From Prorocentrum cordatum (Eukaryota > Sar > Dinophyceae > Prorocentrales > Prorocentraceae), in NCBI GenBank assembly GCA_963575745.1, contig CAUYUJ010014591.1, positions 61,001 to 125,000 on the forward strand: a DNA stretch of 64,000 bases. Direction: 5' to 3'. Made by a program: the position numbers and the translations under genes. Shown one piece after another: positions 31,740 to 42,182 of the stretch (within the stretch, counting starts at the first letter, position 1; every line of letters starts with the position of its first letter). Under the pieces are notes generated by a model. That model saw nothing but the letters and a program-made list of their open reading frames with translations, was not told the origin of the DNA and made no database searches.

Positions 31740-32760
31740 GGATGATGATGATGATGATGATGCTGATGATGATGATGAGGAGGAGGAGGAGGAGGAGGAA
31801 TTAGAGGACGCGGAGGAGGAGGAGGAGAGGAGGAAACGGAGGAGGAGAAGGAAGAGTAGACCGGCACCGGCAGGAGGAGAGGGGGAGGGAAGAGGAGGGG
31901 GAAGAGGAGTAGGAGTAGGAGCGGGAGGTGGAGGATGAGGAGGAGGAGGAGGATGAGGAGGAGGAGGAGGACAAACGCAACAGGCTTGCTCCTAATGTTG
32001 GTACGAAAAAGTGGAGGAGGAGCAGGAGGAGGAGGAGGAGTGAAAAGAAGAGGAACAATATTAGCAACATGAAAAGCATACTACTAAGACAAGGGAATAA
32101 GAGGAACATGTATATTTCTCATACTAGCACCAATCATACTAGTATTTATATTAAGAAGAATAAGAAGACGAATAATAATGAGCAGGTGGAGGAGGGGGAG
32201 GAGGAGGAGGAGGAGGATGAGGGGGATACTGAGGAGGAGGAGGAATAATAATAACAATGGGAATAATAATAAGACGAATGCTAATACTAAGAAGAAGACG
32301 AAGCAGAAGCAGGAGGAGGATAATAATAGTAATATCAATACAGAGAATAACAACAAGACGAACAGTAATAGTGAAAAGACGACTACTAATACTATACATG
32401 AGCGTAATAGTCAGACGACAACTATTGTGAATACGAAGTAGCGCCAATAACGATAATAACATGTCAACGAATAATAAGACGAATCATAACAAGACCCGTC
32501 ACAGTAGAATGAATCATAGTAATATTAAGCCTTAATAATACACTTCTACTAACACCAAGAAGACGAATGTGACTAGTAGTATTACTATAAGGAATAAAAA
32601 ACACCGAACAACAAACACATTACTAACACATATAGATATACGATTAATAAGACTAATGCGAATTATAATCATAGTCGTAGTATTCATAAGAATAGTACTC
32701 CCTTAATGATAATAATACGAGTATCAGTAGTACTAATACTATTACCAAGACTGATCGTAT
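30690..32760. repeat. AT-rich decayed triplet region
   Basis: About 2 kb of AATACTAATACGAAT-like DNA, in which ACT, AAT, ACG, ATT and AAG triplets recur without fixed order. GGA tracts (31600-31680, 31785-31990, 32180-32250) and a GAT tract (31681-31785) interrupt it. Composition contrasts sharply with the GC-rich surroundings. Frames are Asn/Thr-rich or Ile/Leu/Val-rich and are not convincing genes. Confidence 0.75.
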
Positions 32761-32855
32761 GAGGCGGATGAGGAGGAGTCGGATGATGATGATGATGAGG
32801 AGGAGGAGGAAGAGGAGGAGGAGGAGGAGGAGGAGGAGGAGGAGGAGAAATGGCG
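32757..32855. repeat. GGA/GAT microsatellite
   Basis: GATGATGATG followed by GAGGAGGAGG. Confidence 0.9.
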
Positions 32856-32944
32856 GAGCATTAAGAAAAAAGGGCACGACCCTTGGAGGTCATCGATTGA
32901 AGCAGAGTGCAGCGCGGAATACGGTCTCCCCGTCGGAGGTCGAA

Positions 32945-33320
32945 TACTCGCTTCTGGGGGGGCGCTCTTGGGCGCTCTTTGGGCCGTCTTGGGGCCCTCT
33001 CAGGCCACTCTTGAGGCTCGGGTCATAGTGGAGCCCTCTTGTAGCCTCCCAGGCTCGTCGGAAGCGACAATGCGAGAAGGCAACACACATTCATTTCCCA
33101 TAGGTTTTGGAAGGATTTGGGCCCCTCGGGGGCGTCCCTTGGAGGCTCCGTGGTCACTCGGAGCAGTCTTGGAACGATCTTGGAGATGAGGCACGGTGGA
33201 CGCTATCCTGATCCATCCTGGGCCACAATGTGTGGTCTCGGAGGCAAGCTTGGGCCATCCGAGGCCATCTCGGAGCTGTCGTGGTCCAATTTGGACGCTC
33301 CAGTGCGTCGCGCCCCCCCC
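32945..33320 (+). repeat. CTTGG-type dispersed element with core
   Basis: GCTCTTTGGGCCGTCTTGGG repeats flank the conserved core at 33060-33135 (GCGACAATGCGAGAAGGC ... CATTTCCCATAGG ... GGATTTGGGCCCC). The element is followed at once by the terminal motif, as in EXD2-like intron 1. Confidence 0.8.
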
Positions 33321-33351
33321 CCCCCCTCCAGACCCAGGGGAAGGGGGCAGG

Positions 33352-33436
33352 GCGAAGGGTAACCGTCCCCGAAGGGGAATAATGGGGTTGGGAGGGCCAA
33401 CTCGCTGAACCGCTCACGCTGTAAAGGTATGGTGGG
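33352..33436 (+). repeat. Dispersed terminal motif, copy 3
   Basis: CCGAAGGGGAATAATGGGG, CTCGCTGAACCGCTCACGC, then AAAGGTATGGTGGGATGC. Ends near TTTCGAGAG, an acceptor-like sequence. Confidence 0.75.
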
Positions 33437-33599
33437 ATGCAACCGGTTTCGAGAGAGCGCACCGCGCGAGCGTTCTTGACGAGAACTGGGGAGCATTCCA
33501 ATGTTCGTGGCTTGGCGCGTACGTCCTTTTCTAGGCTCCTCCCTCCCTCCCTCCCCTCCCCTCCCTCCCTCCCCTTCGTTCCTCCCTCCTCCAGCCCAG

Positions 33600-34600
33600 C
33601 CCAGGAATGTGCTCAAGGAGCTGGACCACGACCACTCAGGCGTCCGCGCCCGCCCGCGCGGGCGGCGAGGGCTGCCAGGGGTGGAGCTCGGTGGTCAGCA
33701 GGGTGGGGCGTGCCCGTGGAGAGTCGGGGAGGGCGGACGGGCGAGCACCTCCCGCGAGAACCGCCTGCGGGTGCCCACCAGCCATCTGCTGCTGTCCCGT
33801 CGGGTCCAGCTCGTCCAGGTCCCTGAAGGTGGACTCGCTCCACGACGAGGGGAAGCGCTGGCCCAGGAGCTGCTCCCCGTGCGGGCCAGAGGCCCGCCGC
33901 CTCGGGGGGCCTCGCCCGGCGCCGCAGGGACTGCCGCCGTGCGCCGCTTGCGCTCCGTCGCCTCGGCAGGGGGCACGGGCAGCGTAGAGCAAGGCGCTGC
34001 TGGGCGCCCGCCAGCTGCCCCTCGATGCGGACGACGGCCTCGACGGCGTGGGCGTGGCGGCGGTTGACGTCCTGCCGCTCGCCCGCCACCTTGCGGAACG
34101 CGCCCTCGGCCGAGGAAAGGGGGGCAGGGGCGCCGCCGCCTGCTCCGCGCGGGACGCGGGCACGGCCAGGGCTTCCTGCACCGTCGGCGGCAGCGGGTCC
34201 GCGCTTGCAGGACGCGGGGAGTGCCAACTTCGCCTCCTCGCCAGGCTGGGCGAGGGTGTCGGAGCTTTCGCTGCCGCGCGGAGGAGCGGCGCCCCCTCGG
34301 CGACGGGGCGAGGCCTGGGGGGCGCGGGCCTCCACGTGGGCCCCGCACCTGCGGTGCCACCCGCGCCGCGCACACTGCGTGTTCCAGCCGCGAACCTGGC
34401 ACGGGCGGCTCCTCGTCCAGGCGGTCCGCGGCTTGGTCACCTCGTCGGCGAAGCGGACCACCTTGCCGCCCTCGTTGGAGTGGGAGATGCGGGCTCCACG
34501 TGAGGCAGACCGCCCCAACTGGCCTGGCCGAAGGCGCAGTCCTTGAATTCGCGCCGACTTCGCTGGCGTCCACCGCCTGGTGCGCGGGCAGCTTCCCAAG
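33600..34600 (-). pseudogene. Retroelement-like ORF, N-terminal Cys/coiled-coil type
   Basis: Minus-strand frames through unique GC-rich DNA. One (34599 downward) reads GGKVVRFADEVTKPRTAW, CQVRGWNTQCARRGWHRRCG (a degenerate Cys finger-like patch), then AFRKVAGERQDVNRRHAHAV and VVRIEGQLAGAQQRLAL, which look coiled-coil. A second phase continues with PSSWSESTFRDLDELDPTGQ. A Cys finger followed by a coiled coil is the N-terminal arrangement I remember from dinoflagellate non-LTR elements. + strand frames are also open, so orientation is not certain. Confidence 0.3.
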
Positions 34601-34665
34601 AATGTCTCGGGGAGGTTTGGCGCGGCGCGAAGGGCGATTAAGCCAACACGTCCGACGAAGGCACC

Positions 34666-34804
34666 TATACACCACCACCGTGCCAGGCCAGGGCCATCCT
34701 GGGCCGTAGGATGGTGTATAGACCCTCCTGGCTCGGCCAGGAGGGCGTATACACCATCCTAGGGCCCAGGATGGCCCTGGCCTGGCACGGTGGTGGTTTG
34801 TATA
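34666..34804. repeat. ~139-bp near-perfect palindrome
   Basis: Left arm TATACACCACCACCGTGCC ... CCCTCCTGGC and right arm GCCAGGAGGGC ... GGCACGGTGGTGGTTTGTATA pair over about 66 bp with a 3-4-base loop near 34734. Internal inverted words (CCATCCTGGGCC, GGCCCAGGATGG) keep register. Structure fits a fold-back/MITE insertion. Confidence 0.9.
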
Positions 34805-34826
34805 TGCTTTCTGCGTAACACGGTTC

Positions 34827-34892
34827 TCGATGAGACGGAGGAGGCGGACGAGGAGGAGGAGGAGCAGGAGGAGGAGGAGGAGCAGCAGGAAT
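34827..34892. repeat. (GGA)n microsatellite
   Basis: GAGGAGGAGCAGGAGG tract directly preceding composite B copy 4. Confidence 0.9.
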
Positions 34893-35925
34893 AGGAGGAT
34901 CAGTGTAAACCCAAGAGTCATCAACGATGTTGGAATAAACTCGCCCTCCAAACTCCCTCTTCATACGCCCCTACAACGGCTCATTCACATTGAGGGAACT
35001 GCTTCGTTGGAAGAAAACCGTTTGAAGACACTGAAGCATGCCAAACCAATACTCTCGGGATTCCAACGCCACTGATCAACCTGACCATTGCATGTTGACG
35101 ATCCCGAATCTTGCTAGAACGCCATTCCTGGGACTCCAACACGGCGAGCGAACGTAAGTGTTGCGCCCGCGTAATCCTGAACTCTGTTCGAACCACAATT
35201 TATGGTACCTTGATGATAGGAACCCGTGAAACTCTTGCAAATCCTGTAAACGAATGTACGCGGCGCGACGGCGAAAGTGACGTCTTGAAAGGAACCGCCC
35301 TCGATCCGTGAAACCCTTGCATTTTTTGTAAACGAATGTGCGCGGAGCGAAGGCGAGAGCCACGTTTTGACAAGGAGCCGCCCTCGATCCGTGAAGCTCC
35401 TGCATATTTTGTAAACTGAATGCGCGCCCCGCTAAGGCGAGACCCACATTTTGAAAACGACCCGCCCTCAATCCGTGAAGCGCTTGGAATTCGTTTAAAA
35501 CGAAGGTGCGCCGCGCTGAGGCGAGAGCCACATTTTGAAAACGACCCGCCCTCAATCCGTGAAGTTCTTGCAATTTGTTTAAAACGGATGTACGCCGCGC
35601 TAAAGCGAGAGCCACATTTTGGAAACGACCCGCCCTCAAACCGTGAAGCACTTGCACTTTGTTTGACAAGACTGTGCGCCGCGCTGAGGCGAGAGCCACA
35701 TTTTGAAAACGACCCGCCCTCAATCCGTGAAGCTCGTGCGAATTTTTATAAAACGATTGTGCTCCGCGCTGAGGCGAGAGCCACATTTTGAAACCGCTCG
35801 CCCTTATATGTGAAGCTGTTGCCAAGTTTTTTAGCTTCAGAGTCATACGTGATGAGGAAGTCTGAAGCGAAACACTCGGCCCGCCCTAAAAACTTGCCTC
35901 GGGGTGCGACAGGGAGAAGCTATTG
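34893..35925 (-). repeat. Composite repeat B, copy 4
   Basis: Head (GATCAGTGTAAACCCAAGAG ... TACGCCCCTACAACGG ... GAGGGAACTGCTTCGTTGG), about seven tandem units with a clear 84-bp period (GCGCTGAGG at 35513 recurs as GCGCTAAAG at 35597), and tail (TTTTTTAGCTTCAGAGTCAT ... GGTGCGACAGGGAG). Frames are open on both strands: + REPHFENDPPSIREALGI and - ELHGLRAGRFQNVALASARR, 28 residues per unit. Confidence 0.88.
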
Positions 35926-35934
35926 ATAAAGAAA

Positions 35935-36042
35935 AGGAGTGGAGGAGGAGGAGGGGGATGAGGAGGAGGATCAGTAGGATGAGGAGGATGAGGAAGAACA
36001 GTGGGAGGAGGAAGACGCGAAGGAAGAGGAGGAAGAGGATGC

Positions 36043-36091
<49 letters not shown>

Positions 36092-36148
36092 GGTGATGAT
36101 GCTGATGATGATGATGAGGAGGAGGAGGAGGAGGCGGGGGATGAGGAT

Positions 36149-36201
<53 letters not shown>

Positions 36202-36220
36202 GGCGGAGGCGACTAAGACA
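35935..36220. repeat. GGA/GAT/GTG triplet tract
   Basis: GGAGGAGGAG, then GATGATGATG and GGTGGTGGTG, following composite B as at 30510. Confidence 0.9.
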
Positions 36221-36224
36221 AATA

Positions 36225-36912
36225 TGCATAACGCGTAGTAATAATATTATTAAGAAGAAGGTTACGAGCGTTTCTAAGCACACTGCATACTTAGCGCGAT
36301 CGTATTAAACAGAAGGCGAATCACAATACTATCAAAAACAATACTACTAGTAAGAAGACGGAACACAGTATGAATAATAGTACGAATGGTAAGAATGGTA
36401 TTGCGAATGCTAGTGCTACTACGAGTGCGAATACTAAGAATCGTAGTGCGACTGATCGGAGTATCAATACTGATCATACGAAGACTAAGAGTACGACTAA
36501 AGCTAATACGAATAATAAGAGCAGTACATCATACTAAGAAGACGACGAACACGAAGAAGACGACGAGTCATAATCGTACTCGTGCTGCTAATTCGACTAC
36601 TGAGAATACGAATGCTAATCGTATCACCAATACTACATATAACAACACGGCGACGAAGGATACTAAAATTATTACTACTAATACGAAGCATACTAATCAA
36701 CTAATGATAATATTAACACCACCGCAAATACTTGTAATAATAAACAGAGCAAGAATACTACCAATAACAACATAAATAATATGACTACTACTAGTAATGA
36801 TCATGCGAATCAAACGAATAACATTACGGACAAGAGGAGGAACACTAATATGAATAATATTAGTATTATTAACAATACGAACATCATACGAATGGGAATG
36901 CGAATGTTAAAC
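36225..36912. repeat. AT-rich decayed triplet region
   Basis: ATACGAATGGTAAGAATGG and TACTAAGAATCGTAGTGCG style DNA, the same texture as 30690-32760, with no real gene seen. Confidence 0.75.
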
Positions 36913-36917
36913 ATAAG

Positions 36918-37057
36918 AAGGGTAATAGGAGGAGGAGGAGGATGAGGAGGACGAAAACGAGGAGGAGGAGGAAGAGGAGGAGGAGGAGGAGAGGAGGAGG
37001 ATGAGGAGGAGGAGGAGGAAGAAGAGGAGGAGGAGGAGAAGGATGAGGAGGAGGGGG
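36918..37057. repeat. (GGA)n microsatellite, insertion site of a retrogene
   Basis: GGA triplets that end in GAGGGGGATGACA, the left copy of the duplication flanking the spliced-leader-bearing insertion. Confidence 0.85.
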
Positions 37058-37063
37058 ATGACA
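37051..37063 (+). repeat. Target-site duplication, left (retrogene 1)
   Basis: GAGGGGGATGACA, identical over 13 bp to 38406-38418. Confidence 0.85.
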
Positions 37064-37064
37064 G

Positions 37065-37086
37065 TCCGTAGCCATTTTGGCTCAAG
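37065..37086 (+). other. Embedded dinoflagellate spliced leader, exact
   Basis: TCCGTAGCCATTTTGGCTCA plus AG matches the 22-nt DinoSL (first base T allowed by D) at every position. In living cells this leader is added to mRNA by trans-splicing, so its presence in the genome before a coding sequence marks a cDNA-derived copy. Confidence 0.95.
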
Positions 37087-37123
37087 CTGTTTCTCCCCGT
37101 TTCGCCATAGCCTTTTCCGGTCG

Positions 37124-38005
37124 ATGGTGGCGCGGGCTGACGGCAGTGGCTGCGGGGGGCTGCCCGGTGCATGGCGGCCCAAGGGCATGCGGGAGTACGA
37201 GATCATCATCTTCTGGCCCACGGCTGCGCGCCGTGCGGCCCGCCGCAGGCGTCTCGCGGCGCTGGAGGCGCGGTGCCGCAAGGAGTTGGGGCCATACTCC
37301 CCAGGCTCGTGGCAGCATCGGGAGCGTGCCTCCCGTCCAGCCCTCCAGTGTGCGGCCGCTGGCCAGCGGGTTGCTGGCAGTGCTCGCAGGCGCCGCAACG
37401 CCGCACGGCACGCTGCGGAGGCCCCAACGTGCGGCTTCGAGCTGGCGTCCGACGGCGAGATCGCCATGGCGGCTGCTGGCCCGCGCCTGGGGGCCCAGGC
37501 GGGGCCGAGTGTAGCTGATCCAGGCGATGTCGACGCGCTCATGCACAGGTTCGAGTGCGCAAGTGAGCAGCAACCCCTGGCCCTGGCGCCTGGTGCGTGG
37601 CTGCCGCCTGAGGCCTTGGCGGGTGCCTTCGGGGACGGCTTCCAGGCGGGCCTTCGCCTAGCCTCGCTGCTTGCGACTGGCGAGGCTGCTGCTGGTGGCC
37701 ACGTCGAGCCCGACTCTCCGTCCGACGCCGTTGCCTGCTCGTCCGACGCGGAGCCCCACGTGGTGCCCGACGCACCGCCCTACGCCAAGCCTGCCTTTTC
37801 CTCTGACGCCGAGCTTGTCTCGCGGCCCGAGGCCGAGGCTGGATTGCCGCTCTCTGACGTGGGGCCCGTGGGTGCTGGCTCGGAGTCCAAGGATTGGGAT
37901 CGCCGCCTCGAAGAAGATGAAGATCAGGATCGATTGGCTGCTGTACGGGTTCCCGTTCATCTGCCTCCTGATCCAGGTGAAGGCCAGCTGTTTGCGTTCT
38001 GCTGA
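37124..38005 (+). CDS. Retroposed gene, unknown 293-aa protein
   Basis: The first ATG after the leader (37124) opens a 293-codon frame ending at 38005; the frame upstream of the leader belongs to the GGA repeat and was not part of the source mRNA. The 5' UTR is 37 nt. The N-terminal third is basic (IIIFWPTAARRAARRRRLAA), followed by Ala-rich helix-like sequence (SLAD-type VADPGDVDALMHRFECASEQ, LPPEALAGAFGDGFQAGLRL) and an acidic Pro/Ser/Asp-rich tail (EPDSPSDAVACSSDAEPHVV). I recognise no domain; the tail is probably disordered. Intact frame, exact leader and exact duplications suggest a recent insertion. The leader-bearing DNA has no visible promoter of its own, so expression depends on the new site. 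Confidence 0.65.
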   Translation: MVARADGSGCGGLPGAWRPKGMREYEIIIFWPTAARRAARRRRLAALEARCRKELGPYSPGSWQHRERASRPALQCAAAGQRVAGSARRRRNAARHAAEAPTCGFELASDGEIAMAAAGPRLGAQAGPSVADPGDVDALMHRFECASEQQPLALAPGAWLPPEALAGAFGDGFQAGLRLASLLATGEAAAGGHVEPDSPSDAVACSSDAEPHVVPDAPPYAKPAFSSDAELVSRPEAEAGLPLSDVGPVGAGSESKDWDRRLEEDEDQDRLAAVRVPVHLPPDPGEGQLFAFC

Positions 38006-38405
38006 GCTATACTCCGCATGGGTACGTCTTTCAAGTGGGTGTTCTTCCAAATTCTGGTATATCGTCCGCTTCGGTGTTCTGGATTTGGTGCTTCTGCTAT
38101 GGTGTTGCAGTGCGTCTTCGGCATTATTTTTTCTTCGTTCGGGGCTTCCTGGTGCAGATGATTCTCATTGTATGTGGCTGCCGCGAAGATCAAGTCGTTC
38201 TCCACTTCATGGGGTTGTGCTCTATCCAGTGTCATCGTTGCTGGCGATTTTCTTTGCAATTTCTCCAGGAATTTCTTCTGCAGGCGTACTCCTAGAGGTG
38301 TCTCGCTCTATGCTCCACGTGTCCTCCTTCGTGTTCGGCGTGTTCTTGTCGCTGGGCGAGGTCCCGGGAACTCTCTGAGGCATGGTAGCTGCTGTCAGAA
38401 CAAAA
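38006..38405 (+). other. 3' UTR of retrogene 1
   Basis: T-rich untranslated DNA from the stop codon to the residual A stretch; no canonical AATAAA is seen near the end. Confidence 0.6.
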
Positions 38406-38418
38406 GAGGGGGATGACA
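38406..38418 (+). repeat. Target-site duplication, right (retrogene 1)
   Basis: GAGGGGGATGACA, identical to 37051-37063. Confidence 0.85.
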
Positions 38419-38645
38419 AGGAGGATGATGATGAGGAGGATGCGGATGGGGAGGGGGTGGAGGTTGTCGAATAATAATACTAATCATAGTAACACTACTC
38501 ATACTCACACCAATATCGCTATTACTATTCAATAGTGCGACAACGGGTCATAATCTTACGAATGATAGTAACAATAATTCATAATACTTATCGTAACACG
38601 ACTGAGGATAATACGATTAAGAGGAATCGATTCTATAGGCTTACG
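38419..38645. repeat. GGA/GAT tract and decayed AT-rich triplets
   Basis: Continuation of the interrupted purine repeat, then ATAATAATACTAATCATAG-like DNA. Confidence 0.7.
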
Positions 38646-38779
38646 CCACATCCGCCGACCCCTATATAAACTGTTGCGCCTCCAGTGCTGCATTTCACGG
38701 GACTTGTCCGAATCATGACACGGCGCTCGACATCGTTCCTGTTGCTTCGTTGCTGTTATCGTATCTCTTTTTGCTCTTT

Positions 38780-39385
38780 TGTGGCCTTTTGGTGGCATCT
38801 TGGCCCGTCTGCAGGCCATATCCGGCCGCCTCGAGGCATCCTGGGCCAAATTTTGGGGCCTCTTGGGGGCTTCCTGGGGGCTTCTTGGAGGCCTGTGACG
38901 TTCTCTTGGAGGTCCCTCAGGGCCTCTTGGGGCGTTGTTCGGGCAGGCTGGGGGCGTCTTGGGGCCGAAGGCTCGAACAGGTGCCTTCTGGACTCCCTCT
39001 TGGAGCCGTCTGGGGGCCCTCTTGGGCTGTCTTGGGGGCTTCGTGGGCTGTTTTTGGACCCTCTTCGACTTCTCTTGGGGGCTCCTTCGGCCGTCCGGGG
39101 GTGATTTTGAAGGTTTTTTTGTCCGTCTTTGACGTTGTGAAAAGCAGAAAAGGCGAGAATGCGAAACATTTTTTTCCGAGGGAATGTGACGATCTTTGTT
39201 TCAGGGGGCCCTCATTGGGCGCATCTTGGGGGCCTTTTGGGGCGTCTTGGCAGCTTTGGAGGCCGTCTGGTTGCCATCGTGGGCGTCAAGGAGTGATATT
39301 TCGGCGACTCGTGGCCCTTTGGGACCGTCTAGGGAGCGTTTTGCTGCCTTCTTGGCCCGTTTTGGAACACTCCGCTCCCCCATGG
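38780..39385 (+). repeat. CTTGG-type dispersed element with core
   Basis: CTCTTGGGGGCTTCCTGGGG repeats around the core at 39135-39205 (AGCAGAAAAGGCGAGAATGC, TTTTTTTCCGAGGGAATG, ATCTTTGTTTCAGGGGGCC). Confidence 0.8.
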
Positions 39386-40150
39386 CGCGTTCGGTCCGGG
39401 GTCGGGCTGGGCCCCGTGGGGGGGGTCAAATTGCTGGTTTGGGGTCCATGGGGGGGATTTCGGGGGGGGATAATCGTACACGCCTAGAGACCCACAAGGG
39501 GTCGGCGGACTAGTAAGAATATTCAGTAGACGAGTCATAATACGACGACTACGAAAAATAATACCAGTGGGGCTGGTAATACGAATAAGCATACTACCAA
39601 CAATCATAATACTAATATTATGAATCGTGTGAAGACTGACTACAATACCAACAGTGCGAATTTTCATAATGCTAATGGTAATGGTACTGGTAAGTTTAAC
39701 ATTGATAATGTTACTGGTAATGGTCATGGTAATGGTGATGGTACTGGTAAGTAAGTGTAGGTTGTATAGCACCAATACTGATAATGCTAATGGTACTGGT
39801 AAATTTAATATTGTTTTAAATACTAATAGTATTTCGTTAACATGTTATCATACACTCATATTATCACTATTTGTATTAATGCTAATATTCGTATTCATAT
39901 CAATACGAACGCTAACATTAATGCTAACGCTACTACTGCTACTACTACTCATAATTGTAATACTGATAGTACTACTGATACTACTACTACTACTACTACT
40001 ATTACTACTATTACTAATACTACTAGTTCTAATTCTAATAGTCGTAGTCGTAGTAATATTCGGACTCGTACTACCACTACTCATCCTACTACCAATACTA
40101 GTCGTATCAACCAACACTACTACCAATGCTAATACTCACGCTCATTCCAC
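39386..40150. repeat. Decayed AT-rich triplet region
   Basis: After about 120 bp of G-rich DNA, AATACTAATATTATG and GGTAATGGTACTGGTAAG-like triplets grade into regular ACT repeats. Confidence 0.75.
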
Positions 40151-40748
40151 TACTTATACGAGTGCTATTATTGATGTCAGAATGCAACTACTACGGCTAA
40201 TAATCTACCGCGACTACTACTACTACGACTGCTACTATTATTGCTACTGCTACTACTACTACAACTACTCTTATTACTATTAAAATTATTACTAATGCGA
40301 ATACTAATGCGAATACTGATACGATTGCTACCACGAATGTTAATATTAATACTAACACTATTACGACTACTACTGATACTATTATTACTAATACTAATAC
40401 TGTTGCTAATACTCGTACTCATACTCGTACTCATACTAATACTAATACTGAAACTGATATCAGTATTGATGCTACGACTACGACTACTATTACGACGACG
40501 ACGACGACTACTACTACTACTACTACCGCTATCACTACTACTACTACTACTACTGCTACTATTACTACTACCACTACCACCACTACTACTACTACTACTG
40601 CTACTACTACTACTACTACTACTAGCTACTACTACTACTACTACTACTATTACTACTAATACTACTGCTGCTACTACTACTACTACTGCTACTACTACTA
40701 CTACTACTGCTACTACTACTACTACTACTAGTACTACTTCTACTACTT

Positions 40749-40788
<40 letters not shown>

Positions 40789-40807
40789 GACTACTACTAC
40801 TACTACG

Positions 40808-40846
<39 letters not shown>

Positions 40847-40854
40847 GTTACTGT

Positions 40855-40896
<42 letters not shown>

Positions 40897-40901
40897 TACT
40901 A

Positions 40902-40948
<47 letters not shown>

Positions 40949-40963
40949 ACTACTACTACTACT

Positions 40964-41007
<44 letters not shown>

Positions 41008-41015
41008 TACCTCTT
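40150..41015. repeat. (ACT)n triplet tract
   Basis: Nearly continuous ACT triplets with GCT, GTT and ACG variants; poly-Thr, poly-Val, poly-Tyr or poly-Ser frames rejected as genes. Confidence 0.95.
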
Positions 41016-41099
41016 CTTCTTCTACTGCTATAGTACTAATACTAATACTACTAATAATAATCATTTTGCGAAGAAGGCGAATATTTATGCAATAATCAG

Positions 41100-41250
41100 G
41101 GGCATACTGAGGAGGAGCAGGAGGAAGAGCAGGAGCAGGAGCAGGATAATGAGCAGGAGCAGGAGGAGCAAGAGCAACAGCAGTTGCAGGAGGAGCAGGA
41201 GGAGCAGGAGGAGCAGGAGCAGGAGCAGGAGCAGGATCAGGAACTGGAGT
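41100..41250. repeat. GGAGCAGGA purine repeat
   Basis: AGGAGCAGGAGGAGCAGG units, encoding Gln/Glu- or Leu-rich frames. Confidence 0.9.
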
Positions 41251-41394
41251 GCCGTTTTTGGCAGCCCCAGGGTCAAACGCCGCCCTGTGGGGCTGCGGCG
41301 TCTCTCGGGCCTGCTCCTGCTACGGTACCGTGCTGGACCGCACCGTGGCCACGAGGGGCCCGACCCGACCTGCCCCGATCCGCCTCGACCCGAG

Positions 41395-42130
41395 TGGGGG
41401 TCGATTAGTCGTGTCGTTTGTCGTCGCCGAGAGGGGGTTCGAGGGGGGTCTGGGGGGTCGGTGCGTCGTCGACTCGTTGTCGCCGAGGGGGGTCCCAGGG
41501 GTCATAGCTGGGGTCCGAGGGGTCGATTCGTCGTCGTTCGTCGTCGCCGAGGTGGCCTGCGAACGGGTCCGAGGGTCGATGTGTCGTTGATCGGGGATGG
41601 ACAGACCTCCCTTTAGTAAAACGTGGTTTAGTGAAAACGACCTGAGGCCCAAACCTGGCGGGCGCAAGCCTGGAAAATAACGGCCGTTTGGGGGCCCGTT
41701 TTGGCCGTCTTGGGCGCCTCTTGGCCACGGCGCCCTCTCGAGAACCGAAAACGGACAATCCACTAATCGACGTGTCACTGTTGGGGGTTCTGTCCGCCCC
41801 CGAGTTGATTCGTCGTCGTTCGTCGTCGCCGAGGGAGGGTCCGAGGGAGGGTCCGAAGGGTCGATTCGTGGTCGATTCGTCGTCGCCGAGGGAGGGTCCG
41901 AGGGTGGGTCCGAGGGTGGGTCCGATGGGAGTCCGAGGGGGCTCCGAGGGAGGTCTGAGGAGGGGTCAGAAAGGTCGATTCGTTGTCGATTCGTCGTCGC
42001 CGAATGGGGGGTCATTCGGGTCATTTCGGGTCAGTTCGGCGCCCGCCGCGCTGGGGAGCTCATTTGGGCTTCTCGGGCTACTCGGGCTACTTGGGTCATT
42101 CGGGTCATTCGGGTATGCACCCGAACGATT
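41395..42130. repeat. GTCGATTCGTCGTCGCCGAGG-type degenerate repeat
   Basis: GGTCGATTCGTCGTCGCCG and GGGAGGGTCCGA phrases recur many times, followed by TCGGGCTACTCGGGCTAC and GGGTCATTCGGGTCATT short repeats. A unique insert (about 41600-41760) contains CTTGG-like DNA. No gene recognised. Confidence 0.8.
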
Positions 42131-42167
42131 CGAATGATCGGAATGGCCTGGTGCTCGAGGTCAGCTG

Positions 42168-42182
42168 TTTTTTTTGGGGGGG
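42168..42182 (+). repeat. T8G7 homopolymer junction
   Basis: Eight T then seven G, the shortest of the four such junctions. Confidence 0.85.

Larger units (their letters stand above)
37064..38405 (+). mobile_element. Retroposed mRNA (processed retrogene 1)
   Basis: This ~1.34-kb segment is bounded by identical 13-bp direct repeats, begins with a complete DinoSL and ends in a short A stretch (CAAAA at 38401-38405). These are the marks of a trans-spliced, polyadenylated mRNA that was reverse transcribed and inserted by target-primed reverse transcription. The tail is short, perhaps trimmed. It interrupts a GGA/GAT repeat: the right duplication is again followed by GGAGGATGATGATG. Confidence 0.85.

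Noticed and set aside
37095-37117. Second, degraded leader (CCATAGCCTTTTCCGG) after the exact one
   Set aside because: A nested relict would show repeated retroposition, but similarity is too short and gapped to distinguish from chance.
37001-37123. Upstream extension of the retrogene 1 frame
   Set aside because: It lies before the spliced leader, in the GGA repeat of the insertion site, so it was not part of the source mRNA.
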